Positions 36,861-46,157 of a stretch of DNA of 64,000 bases are shown piece after piece (position 1 is the first letter of the stretch; each line of letters opens with the position of its first letter). Both the position numbers and the translations under genes were made by a program. The notes beneath the pieces were generated by a model, which did no database searches, was not told the origin of the DNA, and worked only from the letters and a program-made list of their open reading frames with translations. Source of the DNA: CAIWHR01 sp963809965 (GTDB lineage Bacteria > Pseudomonadota > Gammaproteobacteria > Burkholderiales > Casimicrobiaceae); the NCBI GenBank assembly GCA_963809965.1, contig CAWELU010000001.1, positions 248,001-312,000 of the forward strand, given 5' to 3'.

Positions 36861-37748
36861 TTCCCCGCATCGCCCTTGCGCTGCTGCGGCGTCGCGCTCG
36901 TACGCGCCGATGATCTTCTGCACCAGCGGATGGCGCACGACGTCGGCGCTGGTGAAGCGGGTGAAGGCGATGCCACGCACACCGGCGAGCACGCGGTCGG
37001 CCTCGATCAGGCCGCTCTTCTGTCCGCGCGCCAGGTCGATCTGCGTCACGTCGCCGGTGATCACCGCCTTGGTGCCGAAGCCGATTCGCGTCAGGAACAT
37101 CTTCATCTGCTCCGGCGTCGTGTTCTGCGCCTCGTCGAGGATGATGAACGAGTGGTTGAGCGTCCGGCCGCGCATGTAGGCGAGCGGCGCGATCTCGATC
37201 GTCCCGCGCTCGAAGAGCTTGCCGGTCTTGTCGAAACCCATCAGGTCGTACAGTGCGTCGTAGAGCGGCCGGAGGTACGGATCGACCTTCTGCGCGAGAT
37301 CGCCGGGCAGGAAGCCCAGCCGCTCGCCGGCCTCGACGGCGGGCCGCACGAGCACCAGCCGCTTGACCGTGTCGCGCTCGAGCGCGTCGACCGCGCAGGC
37401 GACGGCCAGGTACGTCTTGCCCGTGCCGGCCGGCCCGATGCCGAACGTGATGTCGTGCTCGTGGATGTGCTTGAGATAGAGCGTCTGGTTCGGCGTGCGG
37501 CCGTGCAGGTCGGCCCGGCGCGTGCGCAGCCTGGCGCCCTCCTCGTCGCCGGCCGCCGCCGGGCTCGTCGCACGCTGCGTGGTGAGCTCGATCAGACCGA
37601 GCTGGATGTCGTCGACCGACAGGGGCTTCGCGGCTAACGCATAGAAGCGTCGCACGACTTCTGCCGCTCGACTGGTTTGCGCGGGCGCGCCGGTGAAGCT
37701 GAAGGTGCCGCCGCGATGGGCGATGGTGACGTCGAGCGCTGCTTCCAT
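36857..37748 (-). CDS. PhoH-family ATPase (apparent +1 insertion hides its stop; N-terminus uncertain)
   Basis: Cytoplasmic P-loop ATPase linked to RNA metabolism and ybeY. Visible: ALDVTIAHRGGTFSFTG, RTPNQTLYLKHIHEHDITFG, Walker A GPAGTGKTYLAVACAV, Walker B ILDEAQNTTPEQMKMFLTRI and GDVTQIDLARGQKSGLIEA. In the raw sequence the frame runs straight into ybeY; dropping one C in 36873-36875 (coding GGGCGATG) ends the protein QGDAGK with TGA. Homology-like sequence extends about 35 codons upstream of ATG 37748 (ITLTPLDNHALANLCGPLDA) without an in-frame ATG, so another error near 37850 is likely. Confidence 0.86.
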
Positions 37749-37907
37749 TTGCCGCAGGTTCGCATCGAGCGGTCCGCACAGGTTCGCGAGCGCGTGGTTG
37801 TCGAGCGGCGTCAGCGTGATTTCCTCGCGCTCGCGCTTCGCATTCGATGCTGCCTCCCCACGTTGGCGCAGTTGTTCGGGCCTCCTCGCCCCGTGTCGCG
37901 GTCGGGA

Positions 37908-40718
37908 TCAGACACCCTGCCGGACGAGCGGCGCCTTCAACGCCTCGTCGAGCGTCGCGATCGTTTCCGCGATGTGTGCCTTCGCTTCGGCCGAGTAGCC
38001 CTTCCGCGCCTGCGCGGCGGCGAGCTCGGCGCGCAGCGATTTCACCTCGGCGCGCATCAGGCTGCGCGCGTCGGCCGGCATCGAGGCGGAGGGCCGCAGC
38101 AGCGCCGACGCCAGCCGGGTCGCGTGCTCGCGCTGCAGGTTCCGGCGAATCAGGTCGATGTCACGGCCCGTCTTGAGCTCGCTCCATATCGCGCGGTGCA
38201 GCGTGTCGTACAGCTCGGAGAGCCGGAGCGCCTCCTTCGGCGCGACAGTCTTCGACTCGTTGTTGAGCAACCGCTGCGCGACGGTCTCGCTCAGCAGCTG
38301 GTTGAGCGCGAGCCGCTGCAGCGCGAGAACCTGCTGGTCGATCGCGATGTCGGGTGTGGGCGCCGGAAGCCCGAGTTGCTGGCTGTTATCCAGGTCGAAC
38401 TGGCTGATGCCGACGCGGCGCAGAAAATCCGGCGGGAAGCCGAAGCTGTCGGCCGCGAAGACCCCGGTAGCGAGCTGTTCCAGCGCGGCGCGCTGCCTCG
38501 CCGCCGGCACCGGGCTCAGCGGCACCCGGTCGGTGCCGGCATGGTCGCGCAGCAACGTGAGCCCGCCGACAAACTTGGAGGTGTGCTGGACCGCCTGATT
38601 TGCTTCCGTGAGGCCGCGCGTCAGGTTGCGCCGCAGGATCGCGTAGCTTTCTCCGGGCTTGAGCTGGCGCTTCTCGGTCCGTGCCCAAAGCTCGCGGACC
38701 AGAGCGAGGCGCCGCTGCGCGAACTGGAGCGGATCCTCGCCCAGATCGAACGTGTTCGTGTCGGGGTCGAGGCCGCTGTGGAACAGCGCATCGTCCATCG
38801 CGAACGCAAGCTCGCGCTCGGACGAACGCGCCGCGATACGCGCGAGCTCCGAGGCTTCGTCCTCGGGCGTAAGCGGCTTGTAGCCGTACTCGATGGCCCA
38901 GTAATCGTACGGGCCCAGCGATTGCATCTGGTAGGCGCCCTGCCGCTCGCCCTGCAGCGCCAGATTCCATGGGTTGTATTCCATCACCGAGCCAGCGATG
39001 CCGTTCTCGCGCGTGAACTCCGGATTCGAAAGCTGCGCCTGCGTGTAGATCGTGGAAGCGCGGAAGTTGTGGCTCAGCCCCAGCGTGTGCCCGACCTCGT
39101 GCATCGTGACGTCCTTGAGGTACGCGTGGACGAAACGCTCGACGTCGGGGCTGTCCGGCTCGAGATCGCCGCGCGCCTCCAGCAGGTCCAGCGCAAAGCC
39201 GGCTTCGTGTGCCGCCTCCGATTCATAGCTGCAGTAGCGGTCCGTTGCCGGCATGATCGGAGCCGGATTGGCCGGCAGCCGTTCGACACGCAGCGCCCGG
39301 ATCGCGCGCACCGAGTTGGCGTCGAAGCCGATGTCGGCATCGAGGATCTCGCCAGTTCGCGGATCGACCGTCGTCGGTCCGATGGCGCCGAAGCTCGAGC
39401 GCGCCACCGTCATCCACCGCACCGAGGCCCGGCGTACGTCGCCCACGTCCCAATCGGCGTCCTCCGGCTCGACCTCGACCCGGATCGCGTCCTTGAAGCC
39501 GATCCGCTCGAACGCCTTGTTCCACTCGAGGATCCCCTCGCGGATCGGCGCCCGATAGGCCTCGGGAATCGTGCGCTCGAGCCAGAACACGATCGGCTGC
39601 TTCGGCTCGGACATCGGTGCCGTCGGATCCTTCTTCTCGAGCCGCCAGCGGTTGGCGTAGCGGACGATGGGCAGCCGGGGGAGATCCGAGCTGAAATCGA
39701 GGCGGTCGGTCCAGAAATAGCCGACGCGGTCGTCGGCGACGCGGGGCCGCATCGGCTCGTCCGGGAGCTTCGCGAGGCTATAGTGGAAGCCGAGGAACAT
39801 GCTGCGAATGTCGGGCAGCGTCGACGGCGGTTCCGTCGGAGGTGGCGCGCTCGGCGATGGATTCGCGGGCGGGATGGAAACGCGGGCGAGCGCGTAGTGC
39901 GCGCTGACCGCGAAGGTCACCAGATCCGGTGTAGCGCGGACCTTGTTGATCGCGGAGTTGCGCGCGTCGAACGAGTACGACTGGCGATAGATGCGCTCGA
40001 GCACGGCGGTCGCCCCGGGGATGTCCGCGAACAGCAGCGCATTGGCCTCGATCAGCACTGACTTGCGCTCCGGATGCGGCTGCGAGACAACCTGCGCGCT
40101 CGCGAGCAGGCTGTCGGAGAAAGCCTGGGCGACGGCACGTGCTTCGGGCGTTCCCGCCTTGGCCGTGTACTTGACGTTCTTGGCCAGCAGTTGCACGGTG
40201 TTGCCGATCTTGCGGAACGCGACCACCTGCTCGGGGCCGAACGGGTACCCCGCCATCATGCCGCCGTAGATGCGCTTCTCGCCGATGCCCTGGTTCAGAT
40301 TCGCCTGGAAGAAATAGATCTCGCCGAACTGCTCGGGCGCGATCTCGATCCAGACCTTCTCGTCTTTCTGCCAGAGCCGGAAGAGGCCGGGTATTTCCTT
40401 CGCGTCCTTGATTACCTCCGCGAACGGCTTCGGGCCGGCTGCTGCAGCCGCGGCCGCGCTTGCGGCCTGCGCGACACTGGCGGGAGACGCGCCCGGGCGC
40501 GCGGTCGCGACATTTCCGGCCGTCACGCCGGCCGCCACCGCGGCGGCAACCTTGGCGGTGTCCAACGGTTGCTGCGCCGACCTCGCCGTGTCGGGCGCAT
40601 CGGTTGCGCCGGGCACGGCCGCACACCCGGTTAGCACCAGAGCGGCACCGGCCAGCGCGAGGATGACGCGGACCCGGGAAGATCGGAACCTGGATCGAGT
40701 GGGGGGCATTTCAGGCAT
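37908..40718 (-). CDS. Large zinc-dependent metalloprotease, lipoprotein
   Basis: A 936-residue envelope protein. The lipoprotein signal (ILALAGAALVLTGC, lipid Cys32 from ATG 40718; ATG 40709 also possible) is followed by an Ala-rich linker. A DUF5117-like region runs from about residue 115 (WQKDEKVWIEIAPEQFGEIY). The zincin site is TMHEVGHTLGLSHNFRAS with His540, and the Met-turn-like SVMEYNPWN follows. The C-terminal ~300 residues resemble the DUF4953 part of the same family. It lies between phoH and miaB, where such a gene is not standard. Substrate unknown; export and metal site suggest periplasmic proteolysis. Confidence 0.83.
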   Translation of the reverse strand: MPEMPPTRSRFRSSRVRVILALAGAALVLTGCAAVPGATDAPDTARSAQQPLDTAKVAAAVAAGVTAGNVATARPGASPASVAQAASAAAAAAAGPKPFAEVIKDAKEIPGLFRLWQKDEKVWIEIAPEQFGEIYFFQANLNQGIGEKRIYGGMMAGYPFGPEQVVAFRKIGNTVQLLAKNVKYTAKAGTPEARAVAQAFSDSLLASAQVVSQPHPERKSVLIEANALLFADIPGATAVLERIYRQSYSFDARNSAINKVRATPDLVTFAVSAHYALARVSIPPANPSPSAPPPTEPPSTLPDIRSMFLGFHYSLAKLPDEPMRPRVADDRVGYFWTDRLDFSSDLPRLPIVRYANRWRLEKKDPTAPMSEPKQPIVFWLERTIPEAYRAPIREGILEWNKAFERIGFKDAIRVEVEPEDADWDVGDVRRASVRWMTVARSSFGAIGPTTVDPRTGEILDADIGFDANSVRAIRALRVERLPANPAPIMPATDRYCSYESEAAHEAGFALDLLEARGDLEPDSPDVERFVHAYLKDVTMHEVGHTLGLSHNFRASTIYTQAQLSNPEFTRENGIAGSVMEYNPWNLALQGERQGAYQMQSLGPYDYWAIEYGYKPLTPEDEASELARIAARSSERELAFAMDDALFHSGLDPDTNTFDLGEDPLQFAQRRLALVRELWARTEKRQLKPGESYAILRRNLTRGLTEANQAVQHTSKFVGGLTLLRDHAGTDRVPLSPVPAARQRAALEQLATGVFAADSFGFPPDFLRRVGISQFDLDNSQQLGLPAPTPDIAIDQQVLALQRLALNQLLSETVAQRLLNNESKTVAPKEALRLSELYDTLHRAIWSELKTGRDIDLIRRNLQREHATRLASALLRPSASMPADARSLMRAEVKSLRAELAAAQARKGYSAEAKAHIAETIATLDEALKAPLVRQGV

Positions 40719-40795
40719 CTCGCCAGCGGAATCGTCGAGTCGACCGCGAAGTGCGATCGGATAGGGACTCTTGTGCCACGTCCGTCGCCGGTGCG

Positions 40796-42130
40796 TCAGT
40801 TCGCGACGGCGAGTTCGCCGCGCAGCGAGTGCGGCAGCGCGGCCGAGATCGTCACGTCGACATAGGTGCCGACCAGCGTTGCGTTGCCGGGGAAGTTGAC
40901 GACGCGATTGTTCTCGGTACGCGCCGCGAGCTCGCCCGCGTTCCTGGCCGCGGGTCCGGTGACCAGCACCCGCTGCCGAGTGCCGATCATCGCTGCACTG
41001 TAGCTTTGGTAGTGGGCGTCGAGGAGCGCCTGCAATGCCTCGAGCCGTACCTGCTTCGACTCGGGCGGCACCTGGGCGTCGAGTTCCGCGGCCGGAGTCC
41101 CGGGACGGGGACTGTAAGCGAAGCTGAAAGCGCCATCGAAACGGATGTCCTCGACCAGCTGCATCGTCTTGGCGAAGTCGACGTCGGTCTCGCCGGGAAA
41201 GCCGACGATGAAGTCCGTGGTGAGCGCCAGGTCGGGGCGCTCGGCCCTCAGCTTGCGTACGATCGACTTGTATTCGAGCGCCGTGTAGCCGCGTTTCATC
41301 GCAGCGAGAACCCGGTCCGAGCCCGACTGCACCGGCAGGTGCAGGTGCGAGACGAGCTTGTCCTGCGTGCCGTAGGCGGCGATGAGCGGCGGCATCATCT
41401 CCTTCGGATGCGATGTCGTGTAGCGCACGCGCTTCAATCCGGGGATCTCGGCCAGGTAGTCGATCAGCTTCGCGAGGTCGGCGGTCTCGCCCGACCCGGC
41501 CATGGGGCCACGGTAGGCGTTCACGTTCTGGCCGAGCAACGTCACCTCCATGACACCGCGGTCGGCGAGATCGGCAACCTCGGTCAGCACGTCGTCGAAG
41601 GGCCGCGAGAGCTCCTCGCCGCGCGTGTAGGGAACGACGCAGAACGAGCAATATTTGCTGCAACCCTCCATGATCGAGACGAACGCGGACGCACCCTCGA
41701 CGCGCGGTGGCGGCAAATGATCGAATTTCTCGATCTCGGGGAACGAGACGTCGACCTGCGGCCGTCCGCTCGCCCGCCGGTCGCGGATGAGCTGCGGCAG
41801 CCGGTGGAGCGTCTGCGGGCCGAAGACGACGTCGACGTACGGCGCACGCTGCACGATCGCCGCGCCCTCCTGGCTCGCGACACAGCCGCCGACGCCGATG
41901 ATGAGGCCCGGGCGCTCCGCCTTCAGCGCGCGGACGCGGCCGAGGTCGTGGAACACCCGCTCCTGCGCCTTTTCGCGCACCGAGCAGGTGTTGAACAGGA
42001 TGACGTCGGCTTCCTCGGGGCGCGCGGTAAGCGCGAGTCCGTCGGCGGCGGCGAGCACGTCGGCCATCTTGGCCGAGTCGTACTCGTTCATCTGGCAGCC
42101 AAACGTGCGGATGTAGAGCTTCTGCGTCAC
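40796..42130 (-). CDS. miaB: tRNA-2-methylthio-N6-dimethylallyladenosine synthase
   Basis: Radical-SAM methylthiotransferase that modifies A37 of tRNAs reading UNN codons. The 444-residue protein has the UPF0004 domain with three cysteines (RTFGCQMNEYDSAKM, LFNTCSVREKAQERV, GVGGCVASQEG), the radical-SAM cluster SKYCSFCVVPYTRGEE preceded by CSKYC, and a C-terminal TRAM domain ending before LRGELAVAN. The order miaB then phoH-ybeY-corC-lnt is conserved, here interrupted by the metalloprotease gene. Confidence 0.95.
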   Translation of the reverse strand: MTQKLYIRTFGCQMNEYDSAKMADVLAAADGLALTARPEEADVILFNTCSVREKAQERVFHDLGRVRALKAERPGLIIGVGGCVASQEGAAIVQRAPYVDVVFGPQTLHRLPQLIRDRRASGRPQVDVSFPEIEKFDHLPPPRVEGASAFVSIMEGCSKYCSFCVVPYTRGEELSRPFDDVLTEVADLADRGVMEVTLLGQNVNAYRGPMAGSGETADLAKLIDYLAEIPGLKRVRYTTSHPKEMMPPLIAAYGTQDKLVSHLHLPVQSGSDRVLAAMKRGYTALEYKSIVRKLRAERPDLALTTDFIVGFPGETDVDFAKTMQLVEDIRFDGAFSFAYSPRPGTPAAELDAQVPPESKQVRLEALQALLDAHYQSYSAAMIGTRQRVLVTGPAARNAGELAARTENNRVVNFPGNATLVGTYVDVTISAALPHSLRGELAVAN

Positions 42131-42252
42131 GGCGAGGGCCCCGGGGCCGGCGTTATCCGGAGGGAGCCCAATTCGTCGAAGGGGGGCGAATTATAGCAGC
42201 TTGAACCGTGGCCCGAGATGCGGGAGAAACCGAAATTGCGGTACGATCGTCA

Positions 42253-42445
42253 CCGCAGGTGCCCGCGGCGAATCCCTCGCGGCGGGTGAAACGGGAATGC
42301 GGTGCCGCGCGGAAGTCCTCCGCGCCAACCCGCGGCTGCCCCCGCAACGGTAGGCCGGCGCGGTGCGCCCACATCGCCACTGTCAGCATCGCGGACGGGA
42401 AGGCGGGCGTACAAGTCCGGCGAGCCCGGAGACCGGCCTGCATCC
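42253..42445 (+). promoter_or_regulatory. Cobalamin (adenosylcobalamin) riboswitch
   Basis: Conserved elements occur in order: GGTGCCCGC (42258-42266), GGTGAAACGGGAATGCGGTG ending near 42304, GGCTGCCCCCGCAACGGTA near 42334-42352, GCCACTGTCAGC, GGGAAGGCGGGCG, and the B12-box-like GAGCCCGGAGACCGGCCTGC (42422-42441). It lies 130 bases before btuB. A perfect hairpin GCCGTGCG/CGCACGGC (42541-42560) ends six bases before the Shine-Dalgarno GGAG and could be part of the expression platform. The stretch 42131-42576 otherwise has no gene. Confidence 0.9.
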
Positions 42446-42576
42446 GGTTCGTGGCGCGCGGCTTGTCGTGCGTCCGGCCCGGCGACTTCAGGGGTCTTGG
42501 GACGCACGCGAACGTGCTCGCTCGACGCCCCGTCGCCACTGCCGTGCGGGGTCGCACGGCCCACGCGGAGCCCGCG

Positions 42577-44499
42577 ATGTCGCACATCCCTTCCCGGTCT
42601 TGGTCGGCTGCCGTTGGCTTGCCGTCCTCTCGCCGCCTGGCTGCGCACGGGCCCTCGCGCGTTTGCGCGACCGCGCTGACGCTCGTCGCGGGCATGGTGT
42701 CCAGCGGTGCCCACGCGCAGAACGTGCCACCGGCGCAAGCGACGCGACTCGACCCCGTTGCCGTAACCGCGACGCGCAGCGCACAGCCCATCGCCGACGT
42801 GCTTGCCGACATCACGGTGATCGGCGCCGACGAAATCGCGCGCTCCGGGGTGCAGAGTCTCGCCGAGCTCGTGCAACGCCAACCCGGCGTCGAAATCGTG
42901 CAGAACGGCGGGCCTGGTTCGGTGTCCGGCATCTTCCTGCGCGGCGCCAATCGCGGTCAGACGCTGGTATTGATCGACGGCATCCGGATCGCCTCGTCGT
43001 CAGCGCGGGGCGACCTCACTCGAGGCGATCCCGCTCGACCAGATCGAGCGCATCGAGATCCTGCGCGGACCGGCATCGAGCCTTTATGGGGCGGACGCGA
43101 TCGGAGGCGTGGTGCAGGTATTCACCCGGCGCGGGAACGGCGCGATCATCACCAACGCGAGCGCAGGCTATGGAACGTACGACACCTGGGACATCAAGGG
43201 AGGCGCCGGCGGAAGCGCCGGGCCCGTGCAGTTTGCCGTGCAGGTCGCGGCCAAGGAAAGCAACGGCTTCAATGCGATCGCGAACCCGGCGAACTTTCTC
43301 TACAACCCGGATCCCGACGGCTACACCAATCAGAGTGTTTCGGCGAATGTCGGACTGACACTGGCGCCGGGGCAGGAACTCAGCGCGCAATACTTCAGGA
43401 GCCGACTCGACAATCAGTTCGACGGCAGTCCGGATTTCGACGACCGGACGATCACGGTGGCCGAGACCTGGCAGGTGGCGAGCCGCAATCGCCTGGCGTC
43501 ATTCTGGGTGTCGCGGCTTTCGGCGGGCGAAGGACTGGACGACAGCCAAACCGAGACCGGGTACGGCAACTTCCCGTTCCGGACGACGCAGCGCCAGTAT
43601 GTGTGGCAGAACGAGTTCGCGCTGCCGATAGGCACGCTGACCGCCGGCTACGAGCGGCGCGAGGAGCAAGTGGCGACCGATCCCGGCTTTGCGACGGCGT
43701 CGCGCACGACGGACTCGCTGTTCGGGGTCTACCAGCTGCGCGTCGACGCGCACGCGCTGCAGGCGAATCTGCGCCGCGACGACGCCTCCCAGTACGGCGG
43801 CAAGACGACGGGCGCCATCGCGTACGGGTATCGGTTCGCCCCGGCCTGGCGCGTCACGATCGGCTACAGCACCGGCTTCAAGGCGCCGTCGTTCAACGAC
43901 CTTTATTACCCCGGCTTCTCGAACCCCGACCTCGTCCCGGAGACCTCGCAGAATCTCGAAGCCGGTGCCTACTGGAACGGCAGCATCGCCGGCGCGGCGA
44001 TCGAGGCGCGTGCGATCGCCTATCGCAACCGCGTCAAGCAGCTGATCGCGTTCCAGTGCGACGCGAACTTCGACTGCGCGCCGTACAACGTGGATCGTGC
44101 GACTTTGGAAGGGGTGACGCTCGGCCTCGAGGTGCGCGGCGAGAACGGCGCCACGCTGACGGCATCGCTCGACCTGCAAGCGCCCGAAGACGATCGCAAC
44201 GGGAAGCTCCTGCCTCGCCGCGCTCGCCGGCACGGCGCCCTCAGCGTCGTGTATCCGTCGGGTCCGATCGGGTCGGTGCCGAGCTCGTCGCGTCGTCGCT
44301 GCGTTACGACGATCCGGCGAACCTCGTGCGGATGGGCGGCTACGGGATCGTCAATCTCACGTTCGAATGGACGCTCGGCCATGGCTGCACGCTGTTCGCG
44401 CGCGCCGACAACGTTTTCGACAAGAATTACGAGCTTGCCGCGGGCTACGCGACAGGAGGCGCGACCGTGTTCGCCGGCGTGCGTGCGCAGCTGCGATGA
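42577..44499 (+). CDS. btuB: TonB-dependent vitamin B12 receptor BtuB (three apparent +1 frameshifts)
   Basis: Outer-membrane active transporter for cobalamin. It has a signal peptide (core ATALTLVAGMVSSGAHAQ), a TonB box LDPVAVTATR, and plug-domain strings EIARSGVQSLAELVQRQPGV and VSGIFLRGANRGQTLVLIDG. Removing one G in 43007-43010 joins the plug to LDQIERIEILRGPASSLYG. Removing one G from each GGG at 44260-44262 and 44270-44272 joins LLPRRARRHGALSVVYPS to VGAELVASSLRYDD and the last strands (GYGIVNLTFEWTLGHG). The corrected length is 639 residues. GGAG precedes ATG 42577. Under riboswitch control; btuF overlaps by ATGA. Confidence 0.88.
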   Translation: MSHIPSRSWSAAVGLPSSRRLAAHGPSRVCATALTLVAGMVSSGAHAQNVPPAQATRLDPVAVTATRSAQPIADVLADITVIGADEIARSGVQSLAELVQRQPGVEIVQNGGPGSVSGIFLRGANRGQTLVLIDGIRIASSSARGDLTRGDPARPDRAHRDPARTGIEPLWGGRDRRRGAGIHPARERRDHHQRERRLWNVRHLGHQGRRRRKRRARAVCRAGRGQGKQRLQCDREPGELSLQPGSRRLHQSECFGECRTDTGAGAGTQRAILQEPTRQSVRRQSGFRRPDDHGGRDLAGGEPQSPGVILGVAAFGGRRTGRQPNRDRVRQLPVPDDAAPVCVAERVRAADRHADRRLRAARGASGDRSRLCDGVAHDGLAVRGLPAARRRARAAGESAPRRRLPVRRQDDGRHRVRVSVRPGLARHDRLQHRLQGAVVQRPLLPRLLEPRPRPGDLAESRSRCLLERQHRRRGDRGACDRLSQPRQAADRVPVRRELRLRAVQRGSCDFGRGDARPRGARRERRHADGIARPASARRRSQREAPASPRSPARRPQRRVSVGSDRVGAELVASSLRYDDPANLVRMGGYGIVNLTFEWTLGHGCTLFARADNVFDKNYELAAGYATGGATVFAGVRAQLR

Positions 44500-45384
44500 G
44501 ACAACCGCGCCCCCGGTGGCTGCTGGCGGCGGCGATCGTCGGCGCGGCGATGCCCGTGCGCGCAGTGGTGCAGGCGATCGACGATACGGGTGTCACCGTC
44601 ACGCTCGCGGCGCCGGCGACGCGAATCGTGAGCCTTGCCCCGCACGCCACCGAGTTGCTGGTCGCGGCGGGCGCGGGGACGCGCATCGTCGGCGCGGTGG
44701 ATGCCGTTGCGGCGCCGGCCGGCGCGAGCGCCGTGCCGAACGTCGGCAACGCGCGGTCGCTGGATCTCGAGCGCATCGTTGCGCTCGAGCCCGATCTCAT
44801 CGTCACGTGGCCGTACACGGTGCCCGCGCAGGTCCAGGCGCTCGCCGCGCGCGGCGCGCGGGTCTTCATCACGGACCCGACCACCATCGACGGTATCGCC
44901 ACCGACATCGAGCGGCTCGGCACGCTCGCGGGTACGCAACCGAAGGCGCGTGCGGTGGCGGCGGCATTCCGCGATCGAGTGTTCCGGCTGCAGGCCGGTC
45001 GTCCCGCCGGCGCCGCCGGTTCGCGTCTTCTACCAGATCTGGAATGCGCCGCTGTACACCGTCGGCGGGCGGCATCTCGTCAGCGAAGCCATCCGCGTGT
45101 GCGGCGGCGAGAACGTGTTCGCGTCGCTCACGTTGCCCGCACCCGGCGTCAGCGTCGAGGCGGTTCTCGCCGCCCGGCCCGATGCCATCATCGCCGGCGG
45201 CGACCGCGGTGCGCGCCCGGCGTGGCTCGACGACTGGAAGCACTGGCCGATGATTCCGGCCGTGGCCAAGGGTTCATTGTTCGTTGTCGACGCGGATCTC
45301 CTGCATCGGCCGGGTCCGCGCTTCGTCGACGGCGTGGAGCAACTGTGCGCAGCCGTGGCCGAGGCGCGCAGGAACGCACGTTAA
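44496..45384 (+). CDS. btuF: Cobalamin-binding periplasmic protein BtuF (one apparent +1 frameshift)
   Basis: Periplasmic substrate-binding protein delivering vitamin B12 to BtuCD. It starts with an Arg-led signal peptide (LLAAAIVGAAMPVRAVVQ), then RIVSLAPHATELLVAAGAG and LDLERIVALEPDLIVTWPY, the class III binding-protein pattern. Removing one C at 45003-45005 gives LQAGRPPAPPVRVFYQIW and the second lobe with ENVFASLTLPAPGVSVEAVL. The corrected length is 295 residues. The stop TAA overlaps the stop of the convergent btuD by three bases in the string TTAA. Confidence 0.86.
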
Positions 45385-46157
45385 CGCGGCACGAGCGTTC
45401 GCGTCGCCCCTTCGCCCACCGCGGCGAGGGGGTGGCCGAACAGCGGCGAGAGCACGTCTGCTGTCAACACGTCTCGTGCTGGTCCGGCGATGGTTCGTCC
45501 GCCCCCCATCGCGATCGCATGGTCGGCATAGCGCAACGCGAGATGAAGGTCGTGCAGCACCATCACGATGGCCTTGCCGGCGGTCCGCGCCCAGGCGGTG
45601 AGCGTTTCGAGCGCGGCGATCTGCGTGCCCAGATCGAGGTGCGACGAGGGCTCATCGAGCAGGAGCAACGCGGGGTCTTGCGCGAGCAGCGCAGCCAGCG
45701 CAACCCGCCGGCGTTCGCCGCCCGAAAGCGAGCGGACGTCGCGGCGTTCGAGACCGGCGAGCCCGAACGCCGCCAGCGCTGCCCGCGCGCATGCAATGTC
45801 GGCGGCGGATTCCCATTGCCAGCGCGACAGATGCGGATGCCGGCCGGTCAGCGCCGTTTCGAGCACGCTCGCCGGAAAGAAGTCGACGCTGTCCTGCGGC
45901 AGGAATCCGCGCTTGCGTGCGCGCTCGCGCGGCGCCAGTGCCGCGAGCGGCGTGCCGTCGTACGCGATCCGACCGGTATCGGTGGCGAGCAGTCCGGCCA
46001 GGGTCGCGAGGAGCGTTGTCTTGCCGGCGCCGTTCGGACCGACGATCGCCCAGCATTCGCCGGCGTCGACGTCGAGATCGAGCCCGCGGACCAGCGTGCG
46101 ACCCGCGACGGCGAGCGTCAGGCCGCGGCACGACAACCGGGGGGCAGTCCCGCTCAT
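45381..46157 (-). CDS. btuD: Cobalamin ABC transporter ATP-binding protein BtuD
   Basis: ATPase of the vitamin B12 importer, 258 residues. It has Walker A IVGPNGAGKTTLLATLAG, Q-loop GFLPQDSVDFFPASV, the ABC signature RSLSGGERRRVALAALLAQD, Walker B ALLLLDEPSSHLDL and the H-loop VMVLHDLHLALRYADH. FecE and hemin-importer ATPases look similar; the adjacent btuB, btuF and riboswitch decide for cobalamin. ATG 46157 overlaps the btuC stop (ATGA). No riboswitch was seen for this oppositely oriented pair. Confidence 0.88.
   Translation of the reverse strand: MSGTAPRLSCRGLTLAVAGRTLVRGLDLDVDAGECWAIVGPNGAGKTTLLATLAGLLATDTGRIAYDGTPLAALAPRERARKRGFLPQDSVDFFPASVLETALTGRHPHLSRWQWESAADIACARAALAAFGLAGLERRDVRSLSGGERRRVALAALLAQDPALLLLDEPSSHLDLGTQIAALETLTAWARTAGKAIVMVLHDLHLALRYADHAIAMGGGRTIAGPARDVLTADVLSPLFGHPLAAVGEGATRTLVPR

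Noticed and set aside
36360..37748. A natural PhoH-YbeY fusion protein
   Set aside because: One extra base explains it, and removing that base restores the usual ATGA overlap; the same kind of +1 break occurs in thirteen other genes.
37677..40061. A 794-codon plus-strand frame opposite the metalloprotease gene
   Set aside because: Its translation is Arg/Leu/Val/Asp-rich with no family features; it mirrors the real minus-strand gene in GC-rich DNA.
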